Origin: an uncultured candidate division Zixibacteria bacterium
Lineage (GTDB): Bacteria > Zixibacteria > MSB-5A5 > GN15 > PGXB01
NCBI GenBank assembly: GCA_937925655.1
Contig: CALAMC010000067.1
Coordinates: forward strand, 1-64,000
Direction: 5' to 3'
Length of the DNA: 64,000 nucleotides
A program made the translations under genes and the position numbers. The stretch's first letter is position 1. The number at the start of each line of letters is the position of its first letter. The notes under the pieces are model-generated. The model had not been told where the DNA came from, ran no database searches, and saw only the letters and a program-made list of their open reading frames with translations. Below, in pieces: positions 55,743 through 64,000 of this stretch.

Positions 55743-55890
55743 ACGTCGCTCCAGTTGTTTATTAATGGGTTAGTTAAATATCTGGCCAAATAAAATAGTC
55801 GGACCACGGGCGTCCCGAACTTTAAAATTCCCTCCGAAAACGGGATTGGCGAGTACTTCAACAATTTATGCAGGCCTTATAACTTAATAA
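55743..55890 (-). other. Long 5' leader of the M36-like peptidase gene
   Basis: If the promoter at 55891-55918 is used, the transcript carries about 140 untranslated bases. They can fold locally (GGAC...GTCC near 55797-55815; TCCC...GGGA near 55825-55850), but I recognise no known riboswitch class. Confidence 0.3.
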
Positions 55891-55918
55891 AATATAATAA
55901 AATAGCCCGTCATGTCAA
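55891..55918 (-). promoter_or_regulatory. Probable promoter of the M36-like peptidase gene
   Basis: A perfect TTGACA (55913-55918), a 16-base spacer and TATATT (55891-55896) upstream of the gene starting at 55742. Confidence 0.45.
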
Positions 55919-55973
55919 CCCTAAATATAACTCAAAATCGCCATTTACATGGTCAAATCCAACATAAAAAATA

Positions 55974-56008
55974 AAAAGAACGACGACCGGACAAGTCGTC
56001 GTTCTTTT
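55974..56008 (-). terminator. Strong terminator of the M14 peptidase gene
   Basis: A perfect 14-bp stem (core GAACGACGAC) with a seven-base loop and a T-rich continuation on the minus strand, 21 bases past the stop at 56029. Confidence 0.82.
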
Positions 56009-56028
56009 TTGTATATATTTCCGGATAA

Positions 56029-59000
56029 TCACGGGCAATTCGGCGCCGGACCGGGTGGAACCGAGTAAATGTAATCGATCAGGCCCAGAATATCCAACAG
56101 GTTGATATTGCTGTCGGAGTTGATATCAGCGCTTGCGAGCGGATCGGGTGCCGGGCCGGGAGGAACGCCATAAATATGGTCAATAAGAAACAAAATATCC
56201 AGCAGGTTGATATTTCCATCACCGGTAACATCTCCGCAAATAAAGGCATCTCCGACAATAAGGTCAAGAGCGCGAGTATCGGAACTCCCGACCTGATCTT
56301 CGACAAAAGCCGTGAAAGCAATGGTTCCGGATACAAGGGGGGTGCCGGATAACAGGCCTGAAGACGCCAGCATCACGCCGCTGCCGGCCAAGTCGTTATC
56401 CTGATCAAGCCATGACAATGTCCCCGTTCCGCCGGAAGCGGTTAACTGGAAAGAATATTCCTCTCCGGCCACGCCGGATGGAATAGATAACGAAGTAACT
56501 TCGACCGCGGCATTCAGTGTGAAATTATACAGTTGTTCATCACTGCTCTGGTTGACATCGGTGACACGGGCGGTGAATGAAACCGGCCCGGAGTTCCCGG
56601 GGGTCCCAGTAATTAGTCCGGCCGCCGACATTGAAAGTCCAAATGCCGCCAGACTGCCGTTTTTATCATCCCAAGTCAATGGTGCCGTCCCCCCAGCGGC
56701 TTCAAGCTGTGTCGAAAAGGCTACGCCTTGCGTCCAATCGGAGATGGTTGTGGTAACAATATCAATGGCCGGATTTACATAAATAGACATGGCCTTTTCG
56801 GTCGAGGCGCCCGGAGTGTCGGTGACAACCGCGGTAAAATTAACAGTTCCAGTTGTCGTTGGTGTTCCGGATACCAGTCCGGTTGCACTTAGGGTCAAAC
56901 CGGTTCCGGTAAGCTGATTGAATTTATCGCCCCATGCTTTTGTGCCGGTGCCTCCGGTGGCGGCCAGTTGAACGGAATATGCCGCCAATCGTGTTGCCTG
57001 TGGCAGTTCAGAAGCAGTCGTGATAGTTGGGGTCGGATTAATGGTGAAACTGAATGGTTTTTCGCCTGAAGAACTTTCGGAATCGACGACTCTGGCCGTG
57101 AAGGATATAGCACCCGACGAAACCGGAGTTCCGGATACCAGACCATTTGTACTAATACTTAAACCGGTTCCGGACAAATTGCCATTCTTGTCGGACCAGG
57201 TGAGGGTGCCGGTTCCACCTTCGGCCTGCAGTTGCTGTGAGTAAGGGATATTCACCGTCCAGTCAGGCAGTGAAGCCGTGGTAATCGTTATCGATTTTTG
57301 GCTGGGCGGAAATATAATTTTATCGACCCAGGCACAGTCGCTTCCCGATGCCCCATAGCTGTCTTTGGTATAAATCCATTTAAACGTGTAGGTTCCGGCC
57401 GATACATTGTATGATGCCTTGGTCCAACCGACTTCACCCGACCACTGGCCTTTAAGACTGCTGTTCATGTAAAACTTAAGATAATCCCAGCCGGATTCGG
57501 ATGACACTTTGTAATAGAAAGATATGGTGCCCGATCCGGTCACAGTCATCTGGAGCCGCATTTCAGAAGTCTGGCTGTTTCCGATGGCTCCGGATCTGGC
57601 GCAGTATGTTCCCTCGTATGGACTGAAACTGACAACCTGCCAGGGCTGATTACCCGCCGATTGCCAGGCGAAAGACGAAAAATCGCCGGTTTCGAAATTT
57701 TCTATAGATTGGCCGACAAACAAACTGAAGTAGATAGTCTCGTTATAGCCGAGGTCGGCAGAGACGTCGAGCCGGAAATTGACTTCATGGTACAATGGGC
57801 AGGACGGAGAAACATCGAAGACAAAGGGGGTCTGCGAGGTGCCCGTTCCGCCCAGGGCGGTAATCGTCGGGAAGGTAGTGTTATTTTGATCGATGGTAAT
57901 GTACGGGTCGGTCGTGGAAAGCGTCGCCGATGCATTATTGGCATTGCCGGGGCCGCTGTTGGTTAGTGTAATGTACAGCGCAACATCATTATCACCGGGA
58001 TCGATATCGGGCCCAAGGTAGGATGAGTAGGCGAGGTCGGGCAAAACCGGCAGAGGAACCAGAGCAACGTCATGGCGAACGGTATTAAAATCAGTAACGA
58101 CGACAGATGTAATTGTATCGGAATAATATCCGGGCGCGGAGAATTCCAGAATATATGTGCCGGCGTCAATCATGCGGTGATAATTTCCAATGACAGCGTC
58201 ACTGTAGACTTCACTGGAATCAAAATCATGTGCCAGCACCCGCACCTTGGCACGTACGGGCTGACCGGTATAAGCATCAGTAATAATGCCCCGGATTCCA
58301 TATAAGGCGTTTTCCAGATAATCAAGCAAAGCGATGCGATTGTAATTCCAAAAGTTGGGCAACTGTGAACCGGAAGGGAGTTTCGTTGATGAGATTTCCA
58401 GAGTAACTTCGCGACAATGATGCCAATAATTCATATAATCCTGACGGCCGCCGGTAATGGTGTACCAGGCGTAGCCATTGGTGATACCGTTGTTTAGATC
58501 GTCCATATACCCGCTGGGGCTGTAATGTTGGGCGGTGTCAGCGTACATCCGGCAAATATCGATAAACCACTGGTTGTCGGCGTGAAGCTTTGACCAGGTA
58601 TCCCAGGGATAATTCAGGACTTCGGCGCCGCCGTGAAAGTTCGACGAAATGACGAAATTATGGCTGTTGGCCAGATTCATCATAACGACCGTTTCCGGTT
58701 GCCAGCTGTTGCCATCGGGATGCTGGCCGTCATCGGGATCGGGGAAATTGCGATTGATATCGATGCTATTAGCATTATAACGGGTAGCCCCGCTGACGGT
58801 ATGGTTGCCGGAAGCATAAGTTCCGTCAGGATTGGCAAGCGGGTTGATCCAAATTTCACAGCTATCGACAAGACGCGTGATGAGGGAATCGGACCCATAA
58901 CTCGTAAGCAAAGAGTCTATTAATCGGAGCATCAGGACATAAGCCGTGATTTCATCCCCGTGCATAGAACTGGTGTACATGACCTCCGGCTCGTCTTCGT

Positions 59001-59442
59001 CGATATTGACGTTATCGGAAATGACGGCAAAAATGATTTGCCGTCCCTGGACTGAATACCCGGCATAAACCAGGCGACAGAGGTCAGGATAGTTTGAGGC
59101 AAATTGAGACATCATCGCCTCATAGGCGTCATATGTCGGATACGAGTCCCAGGCCGCAATGTCGGCTTTGTCCGAGGACATTTTGGGCGTGATAAGCGTG
59201 CTGGGGCGCGGCAGGATAGTATAGGTATAGCCCAGGCTTTCAAATCTTTTCAATTCTTCGTCATTGGCGTAGGCATAGACGGTTCCGTCAATGACATTAT
59301 CGATGGATATGACGCGGGTCAATAGCTCCAGTTCGTCAAGTGAAGAAATATTGAATTTAAAATATGTTTCGCCGGCTGAAGCCGCCGCGGTCAGAGCGAC
59401 CAGAAACAAAGTAGAAAGTAATAACAGTGTTTTGCTTTTCAT
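56029..59442 (-). CDS. Secreted M14 zinc carboxypeptidase with Ig repeats and dockerin-like tail
   Basis: A 1137-residue exported protein with signal peptide 1-23. The M14 domain (about 100-375) has HGDE at 161-164 (zinc His161, Glu164), the NPDGT and NxxSIDINRNFP substrate block, zinc His270 (NFHGGAE) and the catalytic Glu349 (EVTLEIS). A carboxypeptidase-regulatory-like domain follows (about 383-465), then a CARDB-like region, a beta-sandwich with CARSGAIGNSQTSEM, four He_PIG Ig repeats (about 720-1066) and two dockerin-like repeats (CGDVTGDGNINLLDIL, DINSDSNINLLDIL) ending NCP. Removes C-terminal residues from peptides outside the cell; the tail implies docking or surface retention (inference). 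Confidence 0.9.
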   Translation of the reverse strand: MKSKTLLLLSTLFLVALTAAASAGETYFKFNISSLDELELLTRVISIDNVIDGTVYAYANDEELKRFESLGYTYTILPRPSTLITPKMSSDKADIAAWDSYPTYDAYEAMMSQFASNYPDLCRLVYAGYSVQGRQIIFAVISDNVNIDEDEPEVMYTSSMHGDEITAYVLMLRLIDSLLTSYGSDSLITRLVDSCEIWINPLANPDGTYASGNHTVSGATRYNANSIDINRNFPDPDDGQHPDGNSWQPETVVMMNLANSHNFVISSNFHGGAEVLNYPWDTWSKLHADNQWFIDICRMYADTAQHYSPSGYMDDLNNGITNGYAWYTITGGRQDYMNYWHHCREVTLEISSTKLPSGSQLPNFWNYNRIALLDYLENALYGIRGIITDAYTGQPVRAKVRVLAHDFDSSEVYSDAVIGNYHRMIDAGTYILEFSAPGYYSDTITSVVVTDFNTVRHDVALVPLPVLPDLAYSSYLGPDIDPGDNDVALYITLTNSGPGNANNASATLSTTDPYITIDQNNTTFPTITALGGTGTSQTPFVFDVSPSCPLYHEVNFRLDVSADLGYNETIYFSLFVGQSIENFETGDFSSFAWQSAGNQPWQVVSFSPYEGTYCARSGAIGNSQTSEMRLQMTVTGSGTISFYYKVSSESGWDYLKFYMNSSLKGQWSGEVGWTKASYNVSAGTYTFKWIYTKDSYGASGSDCAWVDKIIFPPSQKSITITTASLPDWTVNIPYSQQLQAEGGTGTLTWSDKNGNLSGTGLSISTNGLVSGTPVSSGAISFTARVVDSESSSGEKPFSFTINPTPTITTASELPQATRLAAYSVQLAATGGTGTKAWGDKFNQLTGTGLTLSATGLVSGTPTTTGTVNFTAVVTDTPGASTEKAMSIYVNPAIDIVTTTISDWTQGVAFSTQLEAAGGTAPLTWDDKNGSLAAFGLSMSAAGLITGTPGNSGPVSFTARVTDVNQSSDEQLYNFTLNAAVEVTSLSIPSGVAGEEYSFQLTASGGTGTLSWLDQDNDLAGSGVMLASSGLLSGTPLVSGTIAFTAFVEDQVGSSDTRALDLIVGDAFICGDVTGDGNINLLDILFLIDHIYGVPPGPAPDPLASADINSDSNINLLDILGLIDYIYSVPPGPAPNCP

Positions 59443-59544
59443 ATTATCAATCCTGCCTGCTGTTAAATCATAAGTCGGTCAAAGCTTCCGTTAGTTTATC
59501 GCCCTCCTCTTGTTCTATTGGCCGCCTCCGGCGGCGGCGGAAAA

Positions 59545-59573
59545 ACGGGGGACGGACAAGTTCCATCCCCCGT
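59545..59573 (-). terminator. Terminator of the C25 peptidase gene
   Basis: An 8-bp stem ACGGGGGA/TCCCCCGT with a 13-base loop, followed by TTTTT on the minus strand, 15 bases past the stop at 59588. Confidence 0.65.
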
Positions 59574-59587
59574 ATAACCGTCTCAAA

Positions 59588-62500
59588 TTACGGGCAAGTA
59601 AGCTCACCCGTTTCGTTGTATACAAATCCGATAATCGTCAGAATGTCAATCAGATCGATTTTGCCCGAGGCGTCAACGTCGGCCGCATCGGGGAATGGCG
59701 GGGCCGGTCCGACCGGATCGCCATACAGGTGATCAATCAAATACAGAATATCGATCAAATTGGGGACAGGCGAACCGCTGTTATCCACGTCGCCGCAGAA
59801 CCAGGGATCGCCGACCGTCATCACAACCGGAATGGTATGAACCGGATAAAGCGGGTCATTCGAGGAAATTTCAATTTGACCGTTGTAGGTGCCATAGCCG
59901 AGTTCAGAGGCGTCGAGTTTCACTTCCAGTAAGGTGTTGGTAAATGGCGCAACTGAACCGCCGCGCGGCTGAACGTCAAGCCAGCCGCCAGCCGTAATGT
60001 GGATGGCGAGATCATTATGCATGTAGGCGGCGTTTTTGACGATAACCAGGTAATCGGAACCATCCTGATTTTTCAGGCCAATAGAGGCTCCCAGAAGATT
60101 GCTGGTCCCCGGATCCATAGTGGCATACTGTAAAGTAATTTTGCCGCTGGGATCCAGGATAACCTGGAAGTTCAGACTGCCGGTGCCATCGGGGAAGGCA
60201 TAACGTCTGATATCGGAGAAAGTTACAATAAACCTGCCGCCGGGGGCATCGTAATGGTAGTATACGTTGCCGCCTTTGCGCGGGTCGAGGTCATCCCACC
60301 ATAGAGCGATCAAATTGAATGGGGCCACCGCCGCATCGATGTAATCGTTATTGCGCGAGCTTACCCCGGCGCCAAATGAAATTAAACCATTCGATCCAAT
60401 ATACAGTTGGTTATAGACATTGTCATAGAACGGGAAGGCAAAGCCGATATCAAACGGTCCGGCGAAATCATCGTCGGTCAGCGGATCCGCGGAAGCCTGA
60501 ACATCGGTGCCAACCGCAGAAATATCAACCCATGAATATGGCGTCGCCTGGGGATCGTCGGAATCAACCCAGTTATGACCGAAAGCATCGGGGCCGCCGC
60601 TGGATTTATCCTGTGGGGCATATATCGGTTCCATCGTGCCACCGTCTTTGTCGGCATCCATCAGCATATGGCCAATAGGTTCGCGAACATTTTCAGTGGC
60701 CACCGTTACAGGAACAACACGGCCCTTGCTGTACATGACGCACCCAACCGTAAAGTTCAGCCGACCGGGGCCGCTGTTGTCGATATTAATCGGGAATGTT
60801 TCGAATTCGCCGATCGCGACGTCTTCATTCAGCGCGAGCATATCCACCGCCATTATCGGGGCGTAGATATTCAGCATGAGTGGAATACTGCCGCTGGGAT
60901 CGGCCGGATCGTTAGTCGTATACGAGAGATTGCCGTAATAAACGCCCGGATTCAAGCCGGCTGAATTGAAGGTTATGCCGAAGTCGAGATTACCTCCCGG
61001 CATGATGGTGTTGAGAGCGGTACTAATATTCAGCCAGTTGACATCGGTACTGAATTGAATCTTCAGGGTACCCTGACCGGAATTATCGATATGCAGGCTG
61101 GTGGCGGAAGTTTGATCAGGATCGAGGCTGTCGGCCACCATTTCGTGACTGAAGGCGCTTTGCGGGGCATAGATATGAAGGTCAACGGGAATGGAGCCGG
61201 TCAAGTGAGCCGGGTCATTCGTTTCATAATTCAAGGCACCATCATAATCACCGGCGCTCATGCCGGTAGTATTAATCGTAAATGTGAAATCGGCAGAACC
61301 GCCGGCCTGAATATAAGTGAAGCCGGTATAATGGGTCAGCCAGGGAGATTCGGCGGAGAGAAACTTAATTTTGAGACGTCCGTCGCCGTTATTATCAATA
61401 TGAATCGTCCGCTGGATGGAGGCGTCGATATCCATGCTTTCATCAAAGCCGCTCGAGCCCATCGATAAAGCCGGCGTTCCGGTGGCCTGATTATAGCCTT
61501 TGATGACGATATCGTCGATATTCCAGCCGCAATACTGCATGGAACCGTCGGTTCCACCGAGGCCGAAACGAATCCGGAATTCGGAATTATCGTCGGCATA
61601 AGCGGTCAAATCATGGAAATGTTCGCTCCATGTCTGTTCATTCGTGGTCGCCGAATTTTCAAAAAGGGTAACCCACGAGGTTCCGTTGTAAACCTGAAAA
61701 TAGGCGTGATCATAACTGGAACTTTCCACGCCCAACCAACGCCAGTAAGTCAACTGAACGCTGGAATAGTCAGAGCAATCGATAATCGGGGAAGTAATCC
61801 ACTGGGTTCCGCTGATGCTGGCGCTGTAATCGCCGTCGGTGGGAGTCAGGTCATTGCCGAGGACCATATTGTCTTCGGTCGGGCTGTGGTCGACAGCCGG
61901 GTCGGGGCCGCCGTAGGAATCGGTACCGGGACCGCCACCGGCGGGGCCGCGTGTCCATTCGGCGGTGCCGCCATAACCGGTCCAGCCCTGGTCAGATGAA
62001 AAATCTTCGGTAAAGAGGGCTTCACGGTCACCGACAATAATCATGAATTGCGTTTCTTTAAAATAATTACCTGCGCCCGTGATGGTCAGATCAAAGGTCA
62101 TTTCATAGCCCATAGGGCAGGTAGAGCCGGCGGAGACACTGAAAACATCGGCGGCATTATTGCCGGTGCCGCCCGCCGAATCCACCAGGCCGATATAACC
62201 ATAGTCATCGTTAACGGTGCCATAGGGATCGGTTTCGGAAAGGCTGACGGCAACCTCGGTCGCCTGACCGGAACCGATATTTCGAAGGGTCACGACCAGC
62301 TCGCCGGATTCACCGGGGTCAAGGATTCCGTTGCCGTTGCCGCCGATATCGGCGACCTGCACCGACACGAATTCAATATTCGGGGCGTGGGCCGTCAGGT
62401 TGAAATTGGTCACCCAGGTAGTATCCCACTTATCGGTTCCGTAAAGCTCCAGAGAAAAGACGAGCTTGTGCTTATCCGGAACGGTCGAGGCAACCTTGAA

Positions 62501-64000
62501 ACTAAAGGCGTCGGCGATATACTTGGTCCCGAAATCGCCATCGATGGATTCATACAATTCGCTGTTATCATAGATGGTCACATATTCATCGGTCGAGGTC
62601 AGCGTGGCCGTAATGTTATTGCAGACATCGGGGCCGACGTTTTTCAAGGTTACGCCCAGCAAAATCGTTTCACTGTAATCGATCAGGCCGTTGTTGTTGC
62701 CGGCGATATCATTGACAACACTGCCGTCATAAACCAGAAACGGCCCGTCGGGGGCGATGACGGTTACGGTCGAGATGTACGGCTGACGGTTCTGGGCGGT
62801 GATGACGATATCGGCCTCACCGGGAACGCCAAACGGTTCGAGGGTAACGTCAACGGTACCGGAAGCATCGACATAAGCGGCGCCGTATAAAACGCCATCG
62901 CGGGAAAGAGCCACATACGATCCCGGATCGGCTTCCACGGTAAAGGTACTGGCCGAAAGCAGAAGGGTTGAAGCATGACTGATGTTATTTTCGGTAGGTA
63001 CACCCATGTAGCTCATGACCGAGGGATCACCCATGAGGTGATAGATTTCCCAGTAATAGGTTACGCGAGAGCCACCTTCGCAAACGGCCAGGTTGCCGGC
63101 GAACATTATGGCGGCATTGGTCACATAATGCCGCTCGACGGGTTCGCCGTGATCGTGGAAGAGACCGTCATAGGCGCCCTGTGTGGTTTGCTCATAGGTG
63201 GGACCGGAGCCGACAACGGGGCCATAACCGACGCCCCAGTAATAATCCTCGTACCAATAGGTCGAGTTGCTTCCGCCGATATACCCGATGCCGCCTTTAT
63301 CGGCGACACGGAGAAAGGCTTCGCCGAAACAGGGAGTACTTTCATCAAAGGTATTCGAAAGACAGCAGTTACCAATGCCAAGCAGATATTTATGATAATT
63401 GGTCAAGCCGGGAATATCGGAAGTCGTAAAGGAGGGGTCAGCGTGCCCCTCATGGCTGCAATGGGCAGTATAGTTATACAGCCCGACACCATCGTTGATA
63501 GTGGCAATAATAGCGGCGGCGGCGCCACTGGCGTCAGACGCCGGGTAAAGCCAAACGTTGGGGGTTATACCATGGGCGGCATTAAAATAATATGTCGTTC
63601 CATAGTTGATCTGGCCGTTACCATGGGTAATGGCATAGGTGCCATCAACACCCGAAACCAGCGTCACTTCTTCAAGATAGCTGGGGTCGGGCATCAAATA
63701 TTGTTCATATTCGAGAGTCTTATCAAGTTGCGGCTGTAAATGTGAGGTTTGGGTCGCTGAAAAGCGGCCATAGTATATTTCCGGCAGGTTGTCACCGGTA
63801 AATTCACAATAATAAAGGTCGGTGACATGGCTACCAGCGGTCCCCGACCAAGGGTCAATCTGTTCGGCATCGCCGACGAATAAAACGAATGAGGGAGCCG
63901 GATCTTCAGTCGTCCCAGCGTTATAAAGACCCTGAATGTAGCTCTTGATGGCGGTGCGAGAAGTCCCAATAACATCGGTATAGGCGGTTACGACATTAAA
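59588..64000 (-). CDS. Secreted gingipain-like C25 cysteine peptidase with dockerin-like tail (5' end cut by right edge)
   Basis: 1470 residues are visible and the frame stays open to the edge. The N-terminal visible part is the C25 catalytic domain: FVLFVGDAEQID, SHVTDLYYCEF, LPEIYYGRFSA, then the catalytic His in HCSHEGHAD and Cys in GIGNCCLSN, and GIGYIGGSNSTYW. Next come a gingipain Ig-like domain, two CARDB-like segments (NGLIDYSETILLGVTL, NGILDPGESGELVV), a beta-sandwich with RWLGVESSSYDHAY as in the M36-like protein, and two or three ASH/BACON-like units (NNGDGRLKIKF). A NIDO-like block (YIGSNGLISFG, ALWWDDLDP) and two dockerin-like repeats ending TCP complete it. Extracellular endopeptidase. 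Confidence 0.9.
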   Translation of the reverse strand, partial: FNVVTAYTDVIGTSRTAIKSYIQGLYNAGTTEDPAPSFVLFVGDAEQIDPWSGTAGSHVTDLYYCEFTGDNLPEIYYGRFSATQTSHLQPQLDKTLEYEQYLMPDPSYLEEVTLVSGVDGTYAITHGNGQINYGTTYYFNAAHGITPNVWLYPASDASGAAAAIIATINDGVGLYNYTAHCSHEGHADPSFTTSDIPGLTNYHKYLLGIGNCCLSNTFDESTPCFGEAFLRVADKGGIGYIGGSNSTYWYEDYYWGVGYGPVVGSGPTYEQTTQGAYDGLFHDHGEPVERHYVTNAAIMFAGNLAVCEGGSRVTYYWEIYHLMGDPSVMSYMGVPTENNISHASTLLLSASTFTVEADPGSYVALSRDGVLYGAAYVDASGTVDVTLEPFGVPGEADIVITAQNRQPYISTVTVIAPDGPFLVYDGSVVNDIAGNNNGLIDYSETILLGVTLKNVGPDVCNNITATLTSTDEYVTIYDNSELYESIDGDFGTKYIADAFSFKVASTVPDKHKLVFSLELYGTDKWDTTWVTNFNLTAHAPNIEFVSVQVADIGGNGNGILDPGESGELVVTLRNIGSGQATEVAVSLSETDPYGTVNDDYGYIGLVDSAGGTGNNAADVFSVSAGSTCPMGYEMTFDLTITGAGNYFKETQFMIIVGDREALFTEDFSSDQGWTGYGGTAEWTRGPAGGGPGTDSYGGPDPAVDHSPTEDNMVLGNDLTPTDGDYSASISGTQWITSPIIDCSDYSSVQLTYWRWLGVESSSYDHAYFQVYNGTSWVTLFENSATTNEQTWSEHFHDLTAYADDNSEFRIRFGLGGTDGSMQYCGWNIDDIVIKGYNQATGTPALSMGSSGFDESMDIDASIQRTIHIDNNGDGRLKIKFLSAESPWLTHYTGFTYIQAGGSADFTFTINTTGMSAGDYDGALNYETNDPAHLTGSIPVDLHIYAPQSAFSHEMVADSLDPDQTSATSLHIDNSGQGTLKIQFSTDVNWLNISTALNTIMPGGNLDFGITFNSAGLNPGVYYGNLSYTTNDPADPSGSIPLMLNIYAPIMAVDMLALNEDVAIGEFETFPINIDNSGPGRLNFTVGCVMYSKGRVVPVTVATENVREPIGHMLMDADKDGGTMEPIYAPQDKSSGGPDAFGHNWVDSDDPQATPYSWVDISAVGTDVQASADPLTDDDFAGPFDIGFAFPFYDNVYNQLYIGSNGLISFGAGVSSRNNDYIDAAVAPFNLIALWWDDLDPRKGGNVYYHYDAPGGRFIVTFSDIRRYAFPDGTGSLNFQVILDPSGKITLQYATMDPGTSNLLGASIGLKNQDGSDYLVIVKNAAYMHNDLAIHITAGGWLDVQPRGGSVAPFTNTLLEVKLDASELGYGTYNGQIEISSNDPLYPVHTIPVVMTVGDPWFCGDVDNSGSPVPNLIDILYLIDHLYGDPVGPAPPFPDAADVDASGKIDLIDILTIIGFVYNETGELTCP

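Noticed and set aside
62048..63739. Two long plus-strand open frames (280 and 254 residues)
   Set aside because: Both are antisense to the C25 peptidase gene; composition is typical of shadow frames and no motif is seen.
1..64000. Genome-wide reassignment of TGA to an amino acid
   Set aside because: Several intact genes end in TGA at the expected length (for example those ending at 31154, 32917, 45567 and 14893), so TGA is a normal stop here and recoding must be local.

Overview
The window looks like a chromosomal segment from an uncultured FCB-superphylum bacterium. Candidate phylum Zixibacteria is my best guess, by inference only. The grounds are large secreted proteins ending in two dockerin-like NLxDIL repeats with a final Cys-Pro, a gingipain-type (C25) peptidase, FlgD/T9SS-like C-termini (VYPNPY...SGIYYYSVES...GK.VII), a GldA/GldF/GldG-like operon and periplasmic DUF1573 proteins. 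Coding density is high, no intergenic gap exceeds 300 bases, and I see no tRNA, rRNA, CRISPR array, insertion sequence or prophage.

Layout. Positions 1-1850 (minus) hold three tandem DUF1573-type paralogs. The middle one is interrupted by a single in-frame TGA exactly where the family has the first Cys of its CGCT motif, with a hairpin just downstream: a strong candidate selenoprotein. Positions 2021-9670 carry housekeeping genes: M20 dipeptidase, atypical SDR, EamA exporter, LOG-family hydrolase, M29 aminopeptidase, DUF72 protein, CheW-like protein and MFS transporter. Positions 9663-20320 (minus) hold four tandem paralogs of about 863-889 aa, secreted and of unknown function. Positions 20574-24228 are a two-gene M16 peptidase operon with one catalytic and one non-catalytic subunit.

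Positions 24509-29956 are central carbon metabolism: alpha-glucan phosphorylase (minus), then PEP carboxykinase and phosphofructokinase (plus). Positions 30096-35835 are a threonine-catabolism-like cluster: threonine dehydrogenase, an acetate-CoA-ligase-like enzyme, an acyl carrier protein and two consecutive 2-amino-3-ketobutyrate CoA-ligase paralogs. Positions 35862-38411 hold a RelA/SpoT-type zinc-finger protein with a probable winged helix, a SagB-type oxidoreductase and a DUF819 membrane protein. Positions 38414-42205 are a divergent Ser/Thr kinase and GAF-SpoIIE phosphatase pair, followed by a polytopic glycosyltransferase-like protein and a GYD protein.

Positions 44641-48810 (minus) are an ABC-ATPase, ABC-2 permease, GldG-like and DUF4340 operon. 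Positions 48927-51209 encode a fused alpha-beta 2-oxoacid dehydrogenase E1. From 51375 to the right edge, three consecutive large secreted peptidases of unrelated catalytic types (M36-like, M14, C25) share accessory modules and a dockerin-like tail. The last one runs off the window.

Together the genes suggest a heterotroph that degrades protein and peptides outside the cell, imports and hydrolyses peptides, catabolises amino acids (threonine, probably branched-chain) and runs gluconeogenesis and glycogen turnover. Most transcription units end in clear hairpin plus T-run terminators, several of which are listed.
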